From Sphingobacterium multivorum (GTDB lineage Bacteria > Bacteroidota > Bacteroidia > Sphingobacteriales > Sphingobacteriaceae), in contig NZ_CP154261.1 of assembly GCF_039511225.1 (NCBI RefSeq), positions 4,960,001-5,024,000 of the forward strand: 64,000 nt of DNA, read 5' to 3'. Under the pieces are notes generated by a model. It worked only from the letters and a program-made list of their open reading frames with translations. It was not told where the DNA came from and searched no databases. The stretch's first letter is position 1. Every line of letters starts with the position of its first letter. Positions 32,749-43,457 of the stretch are shown here, one piece after another. Made by a program: the position numbers and the translations under genes.

Positions 32749-33828
32749 ATGGAAACAAAACCACAATGGACGCAGGACGACGTTGTTGCTTTATACAACA
32801 AACCAATAATGGATCTTCTTTATGAAGCGGCATCGATACATCGGAAATATCACGACCCCAACAAAGTACAAGTGTCCACATTGATCTCAATAAAAACAGG
32901 TGGCTGTCCCGAAGACTGTGCCTATTGTCCACAGGCCGCACGTTACCATACGAATGTAAAAGCGGAAGGCCTAATGAGCCTAGAGCAGGTAAAGGAGCAG
33001 GCACTGGCGGCCAAAGCGGGCGGTAGCTCACGAATCTGTATGGGGGCCGCTTGGCGTAATGTTAAAGATGGTCCTGAGTTTGATCATGTACTGGAGATGG
33101 TCCGCACATTGAATAGACTTGATATGGAAGTCTGTTGCACACTAGGTATGCTGACCGAAAACCAGGCACATCGTCTTTCAGAAGCCGGACTATACGCCTA
33201 CAACCACAACCTCGACTCCTCTGCCGACTACTATAAGGAAATTATCTCGACCAGAAGCTATGATGATCGCCTGCAAACGATCGAAAATGTACGTAAAACC
33301 AACATAACGGTATGTAGCGGTGGTATTATTGGGATGGGAGAAAGTATCGCCGACCGTGCAGCGATGTTGGTCACGCTTGCTTCGCTCATTCCACAACCCG
33401 AATCGGTACCGATCAATGCACTCGTTCCTGTACCCGGTACTCCAATGGAGGTCATGGAAGCAGTTTCGATATGGGAAATGGTACGCATGGTCGCTACAGC
33501 CCGAATTTTATTACCCACCACACAGGTTCGCCTTTCTGCAGGGCGTACCAACATGAGTACAGAGGGACAAGCTTTATGCTTTTTCGCAGGAGCCAATTCG
33601 ATTTTCTCGGGCGACAAACTCCTCACCACGCCCAATCCCGCTATCAACGAAGATATGGATATGTTTAAAACACTGGGGTTAGTGGCACAGCAGCCTTTCG
33701 AGAAAAAAAATCAACCCGAAACCATCGCAACGGAGATGGCGCATTACCATGATCTTGGTGAAAGACCAAGATGGTCAAGACCAGAACATAAAATCCAGCG
33801 TAACATCGCTAAACAGCAAGACAAATAA
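32749..33828 (+). CDS. bioB: Biotin synthase
   Basis: Although the frame is open from 32608, the ATG at 32749 (METKPQWTQDDVVALYN) fits the family start and leaves room for the regulatory spacer; 359 residues. Radical-SAM motif GGCPEDCAYCPQ (Cys53, Cys57, Cys60), substrate/cluster residues in AGGSSRICMGAAWR, and a later VRLSAGRTNMS segment. It inserts sulfur into dethiobiotin. First gene of the six-gene biotin operon. Confidence 0.96.
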   Translation: METKPQWTQDDVVALYNKPIMDLLYEAASIHRKYHDPNKVQVSTLISIKTGGCPEDCAYCPQAARYHTNVKAEGLMSLEQVKEQALAAKAGGSSRICMGAAWRNVKDGPEFDHVLEMVRTLNRLDMEVCCTLGMLTENQAHRLSEAGLYAYNHNLDSSADYYKEIISTRSYDDRLQTIENVRKTNITVCSGGIIGMGESIADRAAMLVTLASLIPQPESVPINALVPVPGTPMEVMEAVSIWEMVRMVATARILLPTTQVRLSAGRTNMSTEGQALCFFAGANSIFSGDKLLTTPNPAINEDMDMFKTLGLVAQQPFEKKNQPETIATEMAHYHDLGERPRWSRPEHKIQRNIAKQQDK

Positions 33829-33836
33829 CAAACCCT

Positions 33837-35153
33837 ATGCAGCAAACCATAATGGAAGGAAAAGAAATCAACCAACAAGACCTTATCGATGATTTTGACA
33901 GAGCGCATTTATGGCATCCGTATACAACCATGACTAATCCCTTACCTGCCTACAAGGTTAAACGGGCAGATGGCTGTATAATCGAGTTGGAAAATGGGCA
34001 GCAGCTTATCGATGGTATGTCCTCTTGGTGGTGCGCCATCCATGGCTACAATCACCCCGTCCTGAACGCTGCGGTCACAGCACAGCTCAGCAGCATGTCA
34101 CACATGATGTTTGGCGGACTTACACACGAACCAGCAATTGCCCTCGGTAAAACACTGCTTGATATCACCCCTGCTACACTCAACAAAATATTTTATGCCG
34201 ATTCGGGTTCTGTTGCAGTGGAAGTTGCGCTTAAAATGGCTACTCAATACTGGGTATCACAAAAAAAGACCAATAAAACAAACTTTGTCACGATTCGTTC
34301 GGGATACCATGGCGATACCTGGAACGCGATGTCGGTCTGTGACCCCATTACTGGCATGCACCGCATCTTTGACCATGCTTTACCCAAACGCTATTTTGCC
34401 CCTGCCCCAAAAATAGGATTTGATCAGGAATGGGATGCCAATGATATTCAACCCTTAGCAGACCTGATCTGCTCGCATAAGGACGAACTGGCCGCTCTCA
34501 TCCTCGAACCTATCGTCCAGGGAGCCGGTGGTATGCGTTTTTATCATCCGGAGTACTTGCGTCAGGCAGCACATCTTTGCAAAGAAAATCAACTGCTATT
34601 AATCTTTGATGAAATCGCTACCGGATTTGGGCGTACGGGTAAGCTCTTTGCCTGGGAACATGCCGGCATAGTGCCCGATATCATGTGTATCGGTAAAGCT
34701 TTGACCGGAGGTTATATGACGCTATCAGCCGTGATCACTTCAGATCACGTTGCAACTACAATCTCTAACGGTAAACCGGGTACATTTATGCATGGGCCAA
34801 CTTTTATGGCCAACCCCTTGGCTTGCGCTGTAGCCCACGCTTCTATCAAATTACTATTGGCAACGGACTGGCAAGCGAAAGTAACGTTAATCGAGCAACA
34901 ATTGAGGCGGGAACTTAGCGCTGCAACAGCGCTGCCCCAAGTTGACGAGCTCAGAATTTTAGGCGCAATTGCAGTTATCGAGATGAAAAACTCCGTCGAT
35001 CTATCCCGCATACAACAGCGGTTTATCGAAGAAGGAATTTGGGTAAGGCCATTCGGAAAACTGATTTATATCATGCCCCCTTTTATCATAAACGAAGGCG
35101 AGCTACACAAGTTAACACAGGCATTACTAGCCGTAATCAGCACAATCCAATGA
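33837..35153 (+). CDS. bioA: Adenosylmethionine-8-amino-7-oxononanoate aminotransferase
   Basis: 438 residues; class III PLP aminotransferase with HLWHPYTTM, DGMSSWWCAIHGYNHP, FDEIATGFGRTGKLFAWEHA and the PLP lysine Lys287 in CIGKALTGGYMTLS. It makes DAPA from KAPA using SAM as amino donor. Starts 8 bases after bioB; its TGA overlaps the bioF ATG. Confidence 0.96.
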   Translation: MQQTIMEGKEINQQDLIDDFDRAHLWHPYTTMTNPLPAYKVKRADGCIIELENGQQLIDGMSSWWCAIHGYNHPVLNAAVTAQLSSMSHMMFGGLTHEPAIALGKTLLDITPATLNKIFYADSGSVAVEVALKMATQYWVSQKKTNKTNFVTIRSGYHGDTWNAMSVCDPITGMHRIFDHALPKRYFAPAPKIGFDQEWDANDIQPLADLICSHKDELAALILEPIVQGAGGMRFYHPEYLRQAAHLCKENQLLLIFDEIATGFGRTGKLFAWEHAGIVPDIMCIGKALTGGYMTLSAVITSDHVATTISNGKPGTFMHGPTFMANPLACAVAHASIKLLLATDWQAKVTLIEQQLRRELSAATALPQVDELRILGAIAVIEMKNSVDLSRIQQRFIEEGIWVRPFGKLIYIMPPFIINEGELHKLTQALLAVISTIQ

Positions 35154-36310
35154 GTGAAAACAGTTTAATCCAGCGCATTGAAGATGAATTACTTACCCTT
35201 GAAAAACAAGGGAATATACGAAAACTCCCCCTTATCACACAGCAGGGCAACATAGGACAGAAGCATGAAAAAGAGCATCATAACCTCTCGTCTAACGATT
35301 ATCTTGGCCTAGCGACAGATCAGATACTTCGTCAAGAATTCCTAAACTCGGTGACAAAGGATAATGCAGTATTCAGTGCCTCCTCTTCGCGTCTATTCAC
35401 AGGAAACCATGCAGGCTATACGCAATTGGAAACAACGCTGTGCCGTATGTTTGGCACAGAGAGTGCATTGGTCTTTAACAGTGGCTATCATATGAATGTA
35501 GGCATACTTCCTGCAGTGTGTGATACACAGACACTAATTCTCGCCGATAAGGGTATCCACGCAAGCCTAATTGATGGCATCCGGCTGTCCAATGCGGCCT
35601 GCTACAGGTACCGCCATTCCGATTACACCCACTTAACGCAATTATTGGCAAAATATGCCCATCGCTTCACACGCATCATCATCGTCACAGAAAGTATTTT
35701 TAGTATGGATGGTGATTGCACTGACCTCCACTATCTGGTCAGTCTAAAACAGCGTTACCCCAACACCTTACTCTATGTCGATGAAGCGCACGCCGTAGGG
35801 GTACGCGGAATACGGGGGCTTGGCTGCGCAGAAGAACAGCAGTGTATTACCGAAATTGATTTCCTGACAGGCACCTTCGGAAAAGCGCTAGCATCGCTTG
35901 GTGGCTACCTGCTCTGTAAAGAACCCATCCGGAATTATTTGATCAATAAGGCTCGTACGCTAGTTTTTACAACCGCGCTACCACCGATCAACCTTTTATG
36001 GACCGCGTTTATTCTGGAACGCTTAAGCGACTTCACTGACCGGCGCCAACAGCTGCACAAAAATAGCCTATTACTTAAACAGCAAATAATTGCCAAAGGC
36101 TTTAATTGTCCGTCAGAGAGCCATATTCTACCAGTCATTATCGGTGATAATAAGGAAACGATACTGAAAGCAGAAGACCTGCAGCGAAAGGGATTTTACG
36201 TACTTCCCATACGTCCGCCGACAGTACCAGCAGGAACTTCAAGAATCCGGCTTTCATTAACAGCAACAATGACCTCGGCCATGATCAAACAACTCGCAGC
36301 AAGCTTATGA
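35150..36310 (+). CDS. bioF: 8-amino-7-oxononanoate synthase
   Basis: 386 residues from the ATG at 35150, which overlaps bioA's stop as ATGA; a longer frame to 35039 is rejected because it runs through bioA. Motifs: NLSSNDYLGLA, SSSRLFTGNHAGYTQLE, YVDEAHAVGVRG and the PLP lysine Lys245 in TGTFGKALASLGGY. It condenses pimeloyl-ACP (or CoA) with L-alanine to KAPA. Confidence 0.95.
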   Translation: MSENSLIQRIEDELLTLEKQGNIRKLPLITQQGNIGQKHEKEHHNLSSNDYLGLATDQILRQEFLNSVTKDNAVFSASSSRLFTGNHAGYTQLETTLCRMFGTESALVFNSGYHMNVGILPAVCDTQTLILADKGIHASLIDGIRLSNAACYRYRHSDYTHLTQLLAKYAHRFTRIIIVTESIFSMDGDCTDLHYLVSLKQRYPNTLLYVDEAHAVGVRGIRGLGCAEEQQCITEIDFLTGTFGKALASLGGYLLCKEPIRNYLINKARTLVFTTALPPINLLWTAFILERLSDFTDRRQQLHKNSLLLKQQIIAKGFNCPSESHILPVIIGDNKETILKAEDLQRKGFYVLPIRPPTVPAGTSRIRLSLTATMTSAMIKQLAASL

Positions 36311-37005
36311 TACTTAAAAGAATCTCTCCCAAACGGGTCACTTCCGCCGATAATTTTCCAAGGCAGTATCTTCACCCAAAATCCAACGAAAAACTGCTTT
36401 TATTTTTTGCAGGCTGGGGCATGGATGAACAGCCTTTTTTGCACTACTCTCCTGTGGGCAAAGATCTTATTGTTGCCTATAGCTATACGGATTTACTGTT
36501 GGACGAACGTCTGCTCGCAGGATACTGGGAAATTGAGGTTTTCGCCTGGTCTATGGGGGTATGGGCAGCAGCAATGGTACTGCCCGAACTCCAAAACAGC
36601 AATTACCCCATCAGTACGTGTACCGCAATCAATGGAACACCATTTCCAATAGATGACGAAAAAGGAATTCCAGCCCAGTTATTCAAAGGAACATTGGATA
36701 CGCTGAGCGATAAAACACTGGAAAAATTCAGATTCCGCATGTGTGGTTCCAAGGACCTTTTCAACAACTTTCTTGACAAAGCTCCTCAACGGGACATCGA
36801 AGACCTTCGCACAGAGCTCATCGCCATTGAAAAAATCGCAAGTACCAAATCAGCAACAGCATTTCAATGGCATCAGGCATATATCGGTAAAGAAGACCGA
36901 ATCTTCCACGTAGAAAATCAAAAACGTGCCTGGTCCGATACCGCATATACGATAATTGACGCTACGCATTATCCCGAACAATTATTTAAGCACCTTTTAA
37001 AATGA
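36307..37005 (+). CDS. bioG: Pimeloyl-ACP methyl ester esterase, BioG (DUF452) type
   Basis: 232 residues; alpha/beta hydrolase with LLFFAGWGMDEQPF (oxyanion region), nucleophile Ser82 in FAWSMGVWAA and a C-terminal His in DATHYPEQLF. This is the DUF452/BioG family, which replaces BioH for cleaving the methyl ester of pimeloyl-ACP at the end of the BioC pathway. ATGA overlap with bioF and overlap with bioC. In some bacteria BioG is fused to BioC; here they are separate. Confidence 0.88.
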   Translation: MILKRISPKRVTSADNFPRQYLHPKSNEKLLLFFAGWGMDEQPFLHYSPVGKDLIVAYSYTDLLLDERLLAGYWEIEVFAWSMGVWAAAMVLPELQNSNYPISTCTAINGTPFPIDDEKGIPAQLFKGTLDTLSDKTLEKFRFRMCGSKDLFNNFLDKAPQRDIEDLRTELIAIEKIASTKSATAFQWHQAYIGKEDRIFHVENQKRAWSDTAYTIIDATHYPEQLFKHLLK

Positions 37006-37823
37006 TCATCATGATGGACAAACAAAGGATTATGGCCCGTTTTTCTAAAGCTGCGCCGAACTATCAGTCGGCAGCGACTGCTCAGTACGAAATAGCAAAA
37101 AAAATGATCAGCTTGATGCAGGAGTACATACCGCTCAGACCGCAAAAAGTATTGGAAATTGGCTGCGGCACAGGACTTTTTTCGCGGTTGATGCTAGAGC
37201 ATCTCAAACCTCAAAAAATGGTTTTAAATGATATCTGTCCAGCAATGATGCCCGAAGTAATGGATATTTTGACCTCGCCGCACACGTTCAGCTGTGCTGA
37301 TGCAGAAACCTATGCTTTTCCAAAAGATATCAATCTAATCGCTTCCTGCTCTACGATTCAGTGGTTCAACAATCCCCGCGCTTTCTTTGAGAACTGTTAT
37401 GTATCGCTTCCGAACTCGGGTATCCTTGCCTTCAGTACTTTTGGTCATGACAATATGCACGAGATCAATGCTACTGCACATGTTGGACTAACATATCAAT
37501 CTAAATCCGAACTTATTGCCGAACTTTTAGCATTGAATTATACGATCCTCGTTGCACAAGAAGAACATTTACAATTGTACTTTGAAAGCCCTTTACAAGT
37601 TCTGCTCCACCTGAAGCAAACAGGAGTGACGGGAATAAAAAATCACCGGTGGACAAAAGGCACACTCCGGGCTTTCTGCGATCAGTATACTGCTCGTTAC
37701 GGGACAGAAAAAGGCGTATCGCTAACCTACCACCCCATCTATATTATTGCAAAGAAAACAACAGCTGAACACACCTATTACCAACAGTCGGACAACCTAC
37801 TAAAGCAACATCACAATGAATGA
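37002..37823 (+). CDS. bioC: Malonyl-ACP O-methyltransferase
   Basis: 273 residues; class I SAM methyltransferase with ARFSKAAPNYQSAATAQYEI at the start, motif I VLEIGCGTGLFSR and IQWFNNPRAFF later. It methylates malonyl-ACP to disguise it for fatty-acid-synthase elongation toward pimelate. MIIMMDKQ allows several start codons; the first overlaps bioG's stop. Confidence 0.94.
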   Translation: MIIMMDKQRIMARFSKAAPNYQSAATAQYEIAKKMISLMQEYIPLRPQKVLEIGCGTGLFSRLMLEHLKPQKMVLNDICPAMMPEVMDILTSPHTFSCADAETYAFPKDINLIASCSTIQWFNNPRAFFENCYVSLPNSGILAFSTFGHDNMHEINATAHVGLTYQSKSELIAELLALNYTILVAQEEHLQLYFESPLQVLLHLKQTGVTGIKNHRWTKGTLRAFCDQYTARYGTEKGVSLTYHPIYIIAKKTTAEHTYYQQSDNLLKQHHNE

Positions 37824-38448
37824 AAACATCTATTTTGTTTCCGGCATAGATACCGGGATTGGAAAAAGTTATGCTACCGGCCTCCTTGCGAAACAATGGA
37901 ATACAAATGGTATACGTACCATTACTCAAAAGCTGGTGCAAACTGGAAATACAGCTATTTCTGAAGATATCGTCCTGCATCGCCAACTCATGGAAATCCC
38001 ATTAACGGAGGAAGATCATCAGAAAATCACCATGCCGGAGATTTTCAGCTACCCGGCCTCCCCTCATCTGGCAGCGCGCCTAGATAGTCGTGAAATTGAC
38101 TTTAACAAGATCAGACAGGCAAGCTTGACATTAAGCCATCGCTACGATGCTGTGCTTATTGAGGGCGCAGGTGGATTGATGGTTCCATTAAAAGAAGATT
38201 ATCTGATTATTGATTACATCCAAGAAATGCAATATCCTCTTATTTTTGTCACATCCGGAAAATTAGGGAGTATCAATCATACCTTACTAAGTCTGGAAGC
38301 GATCGCCAAGCGCAAGATCAATCTACACATCCTGGTTTACAACACGTTCCCCGTTCATAAAGACCGCACCATAAGTTCTGATACGGAGTTATATCTTCGT
38401 CATTATATAGAAAAACACCATCCGGAGACCTTATTTGTCCGCTTGTAA
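37816..38448 (+). CDS. bioD: Dethiobiotin synthetase
   Basis: 210 residues; P-loop GIDTGIGKSYATGLLA at 10-25, Lys in TQKLVQTG, and IEGAGGLMVPL. It closes the ureido ring using CO2 and ATP. Last gene of the operon, overlapping bioC by 8 bases. No strong terminator follows before the convergent phospholipase gene. Confidence 0.95.
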   Translation: MNENIYFVSGIDTGIGKSYATGLLAKQWNTNGIRTITQKLVQTGNTAISEDIVLHRQLMEIPLTEEDHQKITMPEIFSYPASPHLAARLDSREIDFNKIRQASLTLSHRYDAVLIEGAGGLMVPLKEDYLIIDYIQEMQYPLIFVTSGKLGSINHTLLSLEAIAKRKINLHILVYNTFPVHKDRTISSDTELYLRHYIEKHHPETLFVRL

Positions 38449-38545
38449 ATAAGGTCAACCGGATACGATTGTTAGACCGATAGCGCAACAGCAGGTAGAC
38501 CAGTCAAAAAGAATTGGCCGCCATTCCTGCGGAAACAGGTATATG

Positions 38546-41059
38546 TTATGCTAATAATGGATCAGTTGTACACTCGACACCTGTTTCCAATCGCCCTGCG
38601 AGCTGAATGAGGAAGCTGCTGTCTTCCTTGAGTCGTACAGCAATATCATACCAATTCCCTTGCCTTTCAACATCGAGGATCAACGGAACTTCTTCAGCGG
38701 GAGCGATTTCTTTCGTTGCGGTGTATTTTCCATAACTAAGGCTCTCGACAACTACGGTTAACCGCTGGTTACTATCGTTCCTGAGTTTCAACTGCAATTT
38801 CCCTGTTGTCGCCTGTGTCAGCGCTTTGAGTTCGGGAGAAACGGTAGCCGCCAGCGCTGCAGCTCCTTTTTGTCCAGAAAATTTTCGATAAAAACCATTT
38901 GGACCATGTAATTCAAAAGCATAGCGGTCTCCTGCAAATCGTGCCAGATCCCACTGATATGTCAAACGATCACCGGCCTTCACCGCAAAATTCCAATTAC
39001 GGTAGGTTTCACTTTGCCCCTGTTCATCACGATATTCCAACGGACTATACACGTTGAAAGCTGTACCGGAAGTCTTTTTTCCGAAAAACTTGTTGTCTAC
39101 AGTCATCGCCAGATGAAACTGTCCATCTTTCACATAGCCCACCGCATCATGTGCATAAGGCAATTGCAGGGATTTACGAATCCCCCGCTCCTGTATTCGG
39201 TCAAATCCCGGGATCCATCCGTTTTTAGTCGCAAGATCAGGATCTTTGACCTCAACAAAGCCTTGTGGATCATCTTTGAACTGCGCATTGTATATCGTTT
39301 CGATATATTGATTCCGATCAAGAAAAGGAAGTTGTTCCTTTTGCTGCGTAAAAGGTGTAAAGGCGCTTGTTAAATCACCACAGATTGTTCTACGCCATGC
39401 ACTGATGTTTTCCAAATGCAGATTTTTGTTCAGCTTTTTGTTAAAGAAAGATTCCAAAAATTGCAAAGTAGAGGTATGGTCAAATACCTGAGAGCAGACC
39501 TTACCACCTCGTGACCAAGGCGACGCAATATACATGGGAACACGAAAACCTAAACCCACAGCGCCTTCGCGTGCCTGTTTTTTAGGAATCCCCTGTTTTA
39601 GCTCATTTTCTAAACGAACCATCTCCACCTCCGTATCGATCTCAGGAGAACATGCACCTGTATCTTTCTTCTTTAAATCTGGCACCAGAAAAGGTTTAAC
39701 ATGGTCGTAGTAACCATCGTTTTCATCATAGGTAATGATAAAAATTGTTTTTTTCCAAACTTCGGGGTTCTTCGTTAAGATATCTAAGACTTCAGATACA
39801 TACCAAGCTCCATACCAGGGCGCACTCGGGTGGTCCGAAAAATTCTGCGGACCGGCCAACCAGGATACGGCAGGCAGTTTCCCGGTATCAACGTCTTTCC
39901 GAAATTGATAAAGAATATCTCCTTTAGGGACTTCCAGCGTGCTTTTTTTTCCCTGTGTCTTAAAACGTAAGGTATCAAGCGATCTGTAATTGTTATCCCC
40001 CTTGTTTACCGTAAACGCCCGCTCATTTAATGATTTCGTAAAATCACTTAGCTTGTTATAATTGTTTGCATTGAATTCCTTTAGTTCGGTCTCAGCTCGC
40101 TCCAGTGCATCACTTTTTTTGCGAATATCAGCGCGTATCTTTTCTGCTTGTTCCTCGGAAGAAGGTGACTTCTCTTCCAACTTAGAAATCTGCATGGGCA
40201 AATCCCGAACCTGTGTTTCCAGGCTCCTGATATAGTTCTCCTTAAATTTAACTTGATAAGCCTGAAAAAACTCCAATAGATTACACCCAAAATTGGATAA
40301 CCACGCCCTTTCCTGCCCGGAAAACCCTCCGCCACAGCTGGTCTCATTTTGATAGAAACGCCAGTTAATGCCATTCTTTTCAAGCAATTCCGGAAAAGTT
40401 GCCCAGGTCATTTTACCATAGCCAAAATCATCGTTCCGAATATTCACTTTTTGCAGACCATCTTTCATCTCTGTAATCTTACCCGTCCAGAAAAAGGAAC
40501 GGTTAGGCGTCGTGCTTGTCATCCCCGAGCAAAAATTCTGATCACATACTGTGAAAGCATCTGCTAAGGCATAATGAAAAGGTAGATCTTCCCGTGTAAA
40601 GTATCCCAATGTCAGTGGCATCGCCGCATATTGTTTATTCCCTGATTGCTTCGATAACAGCCAATGATCGTAACGTCCTTGGTTAAAGGCATCCACCTGG
40701 CTTGCTCGACTATGTGGAAGCGAACCCATCCAGGTCACTTTACTTTCTTTCAGATTTAATCGAAAAGGAGCATAAGTTTTTCCCGCTTTATCCGTTTGAT
40801 ACCAAACGGGTAAACCGTTTGGTAAACGTATCGAACGGGGATCATTAAACCCCCGAACTCCCGAAAGACTACCTAGCGTATGATCAAAGGAGCGGTTCTC
40901 CTGCATCAGGATGACGATGTGCTCGGCATCTAAAAAGCTGCTTCCTGGGGCAGGGTCTATCGCAAAGGCTTTCTGGATCGATGTGGGCATAAAGCTGGCT
41001 ATACCTGCTGCTCCCGAAAATAGTAGGGTCTTTCGGAGGAATTCTCTTCTGCTTTCCAT
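38546..41059 (-). CDS. Tat-exported phosphocholine-specific phospholipase C
   Basis: 837 residues; Tat signal MESRREFLRKTLLFSGAAGI. The phosphoesterase (AcpA/PLC) domain shows VILMQENRSFDHTLGSLSGVRGF, MTSTTPNRSFFWTGK and FIITYDENDGYYDHV; the C-terminal ~170 residues are two beta-sandwich DUF756 domains. It hydrolyses phosphatidylcholine or sphingomyelin-type lipids to release phosphocholine. Single gene, convergent with the biotin operon. Confidence 0.93.
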   Translation of the reverse strand: MESRREFLRKTLLFSGAAGIASFMPTSIQKAFAIDPAPGSSFLDAEHIVILMQENRSFDHTLGSLSGVRGFNDPRSIRLPNGLPVWYQTDKAGKTYAPFRLNLKESKVTWMGSLPHSRASQVDAFNQGRYDHWLLSKQSGNKQYAAMPLTLGYFTREDLPFHYALADAFTVCDQNFCSGMTSTTPNRSFFWTGKITEMKDGLQKVNIRNDDFGYGKMTWATFPELLEKNGINWRFYQNETSCGGGFSGQERAWLSNFGCNLLEFFQAYQVKFKENYIRSLETQVRDLPMQISKLEEKSPSSEEQAEKIRADIRKKSDALERAETELKEFNANNYNKLSDFTKSLNERAFTVNKGDNNYRSLDTLRFKTQGKKSTLEVPKGDILYQFRKDVDTGKLPAVSWLAGPQNFSDHPSAPWYGAWYVSEVLDILTKNPEVWKKTIFIITYDENDGYYDHVKPFLVPDLKKKDTGACSPEIDTEVEMVRLENELKQGIPKKQAREGAVGLGFRVPMYIASPWSRGGKVCSQVFDHTSTLQFLESFFNKKLNKNLHLENISAWRRTICGDLTSAFTPFTQQKEQLPFLDRNQYIETIYNAQFKDDPQGFVEVKDPDLATKNGWIPGFDRIQERGIRKSLQLPYAHDAVGYVKDGQFHLAMTVDNKFFGKKTSGTAFNVYSPLEYRDEQGQSETYRNWNFAVKAGDRLTYQWDLARFAGDRYAFELHGPNGFYRKFSGQKGAAALAATVSPELKALTQATTGKLQLKLRNDSNQRLTVVVESLSYGKYTATKEIAPAEEVPLILDVERQGNWYDIAVRLKEDSSFLIQLAGRLETGVECTTDPLLA

Positions 41060-41219
41060 AATACTTATTTATAATTTCGATTTGAATCTACTTAGATTTC
41101 TTTTTGTTTCATATTTCTTCGTGTAAATCTTATGTTACTAAATTAAAACACAGGAAAACATGTGCTTGATAGGATCACAAAAATTTGTTTATTTTTACAA
41201 AAAGACAATAGACAAACAT

Positions 41220-41906
41220 ATGGTGGATATTTTGCTGCTCGAAGACGACAAGGTACTCTCTAAGGAGATTCGCTCTTTTCTGTTAAGCCAGGGTTTTACC
41301 TGTGATCAAGCCTTTGATGGAATTGAGTTTTTGGCCAAAACACACCAAAAGAAATATGGTTTCTATTTACTGGACATCAACGTGCCCAAAATCAATGGAT
41401 TGGAGATCTGTAAAAAGATAAGAAGCCATGATGCCCTCACGCCAATTATTATTCTTTCGGCATACGACGATATAGATGATAAAAAGGAGGCATTTCTCCG
41501 AGCCGCGGATGACTATTTGGTTAAACCCTTCGTCTTGGATGAATTGCTGATGCGGATCTATTCCCTACTGCGTCGACAACAACATAGCGAAAGCAATGAA
41601 ACAAAAACATGGGTAATCGATGATCTGATCATTTATCCTGATGAGGCCCGTGTACTACGTGCAAATGAAGAAATTAATCTTACTCAAAAAGAATTTCAAC
41701 TGCTGCTTATCTTAGCGCAGGCAAAGGGCCGCACCTTATCCAAGCAACATATTTCGGAGGAAGTATGGCAAAACCAATTTCAAACAACACAGAATACAAT
41801 TGAAGTTTACATCAACTTTTTACGAAAGAAAATTGATAAAAACTTTGAAAATAAACTAATCCATACAAGACCTGGATTTGGTTATTACCTATCGGCAGAA
41901 AAATGA
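41220..41906 (+). CDS. OmpR-family response regulator
   Basis: ATG at 41220 (MVDILLLEDDK) is preferred over an upstream one at 41160; 228 residues. Receiver with acidic Asp9/Asp10, phospho-acceptor Asp52 in LLDINVPKING and Lys in YLVKPF, then a winged-helix domain (INLTQKEFQLLLILAQAKGR, NTIEVYINFLRKKID). ATGA overlap with the sensor kinase gene. It probably controls the downstream metal-efflux operon. Confidence 0.93.
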   Translation: MVDILLLEDDKVLSKEIRSFLLSQGFTCDQAFDGIEFLAKTHQKKYGFYLLDINVPKINGLEICKKIRSHDALTPIIILSAYDDIDDKKEAFLRAADDYLVKPFVLDELLMRIYSLLRRQQHSESNETKTWVIDDLIIYPDEARVLRANEEINLTQKEFQLLLILAQAKGRTLSKQHISEEVWQNQFQTTQNTIEVYINFLRKKIDKNFENKLIHTRPGFGYYLSAEK

Positions 41907-43282
41907 ATTTAAAAAAGAAGATAGCGATTAGCTTTAGCATTGCATTCTCCGTCCTTTTCGGTATGGCGATGTTGATTATCTACTATGCTAGTTTCGATTT
42001 TCGGAAAGATCAATTTCGCCAGCGACTGATTGATAAATTGGACAATATCTCCCATTACATCGCCAGTAATCCTTATTTCAACCGTCAGTCTTACAAAAAC
42101 TATTTCCACGATGACGAAGATGGCCTCTTCTATGAAGATGTGATCATCCTTGACAAAAACAAACAACTGGTCTTCAGCACCGTAAAGGATCAGACCATTA
42201 CCTGGAATGCCTCGATTGTCAATCGGCTAAATCAGGAAAAACAGATTTTCTACGATCAGGACCAATACGAAACGCTGGCCAAATATTATCGCATCAACGG
42301 TTTACCTTATTATATTATCGTAAAAGCACAGGATTACTCCGGGAATGAAAAAATGGACCATCTGGCGCTCGTCCTGACCATATTATTTGTACTGAGCGCT
42401 GTGCTGGTCTGGATATTCAGTTATAATCTTATCCAACGTTTATTGATCCCACTCGATAAATTAAAAGATAATATCACCCAGATCAATGCCAGCAAACTGA
42501 CCAAACCTGTCGAGTATACCGGTAAAACAGATGAGATTGCTGTACTAACCCGAGCATTTAACACCATGCTGCTACGGCTTTCGGCTGCTTTCGAATCGCA
42601 GAAAGAATTTAATTCCAGCGCCTCTCATGAGTTGCGAACACCGCTGGCCCGAATGTCCTTCCAGCTGGAGAACCTTTATCATCAGAATCAGTTGAGCGAA
42701 GAAGTAAGGCAGGTATTGCGTAATATATCCAAAGAAACCTTACATCTTTCGGAGGTAACCGATTCGTTGATGTTACTTTCAAAATTCGACTCTGAGCGTT
42801 TGAAAATGACTTATGCGGAGGAAAGAATTGATGAAATTATCTTTACGGCTTATGAAAAGGTAGCCAAGGTGTTCCCCGACCTACAACTGGACTTTTCAAT
42901 TGGTGGAACCGAAGATCCCAAACTGAGTATTTTCTGTTCTGCTCAATTGATTGAAATCGCTTTTGTGAATTTATTTAAAAATGCCGCGCTTTATTCCGAT
43001 ACCACGGAGGTAAAAGTAATGATTGTAGAATCAACGTGGGAACTTAAAGTACTTGTCAGCAATACTGGCCCGGCCTTGAGTACAATCGACCAAAAGCGGA
43101 TTTTCGATGCATTCAGCCGCGGTGAAAACGCAAGTGAAACAACAGGATCAGGCCTAGGGTTACGTATCGTTCAGCGTATCATGCAATCGCATCAAGCAAC
43201 AATAGCATATCAGGCAGATTTAAAACAATCTACGCATACTTTTGTATTACTATTTAAATTGTTTCCGAACCGGGAAGTATAG
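41903..43282 (+). CDS. Sensor histidine kinase
   Basis: 459 residues: TM1 about 8-28, periplasmic sensor 29-152, TM2 153-174, HAMP, dimerisation domain with His242 in SHELRTPLAR, and an ATPase domain with NLFKNAALYS and GSGLGLRIV. Its periplasmic part is short, as in CusS/HydH-like metal sensors, but has no clear metal ligands. Paired with the response regulator just upstream and followed by an RND efflux operon. Confidence 0.92.
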   Translation: MNLKKKIAISFSIAFSVLFGMAMLIIYYASFDFRKDQFRQRLIDKLDNISHYIASNPYFNRQSYKNYFHDDEDGLFYEDVIILDKNKQLVFSTVKDQTITWNASIVNRLNQEKQIFYDQDQYETLAKYYRINGLPYYIIVKAQDYSGNEKMDHLALVLTILFVLSAVLVWIFSYNLIQRLLIPLDKLKDNITQINASKLTKPVEYTGKTDEIAVLTRAFNTMLLRLSAAFESQKEFNSSASHELRTPLARMSFQLENLYHQNQLSEEVRQVLRNISKETLHLSEVTDSLMLLSKFDSERLKMTYAEERIDEIIFTAYEKVAKVFPDLQLDFSIGGTEDPKLSIFCSAQLIEIAFVNLFKNAALYSDTTEVKVMIVESTWELKVLVSNTGPALSTIDQKRIFDAFSRGENASETTGSGLGLRIVQRIMQSHQATIAYQADLKQSTHTFVLLFKLFPNREV

Positions 43283-43457
43283 TTGCTTAATTGCGACAGA
43301 CAATATCAAGTCGATGGACAATAAACGCATATATTATTATACCTATTCATAGCTATCCGCCGATCTGAAAAACATGCTTTTTTAAGCTTTTTTTAAGCAT
43401 TTATTAAGGGGTCTTTAATCTTCGACCAGTTATTTTGTTACATAAGTTTTGAAACAC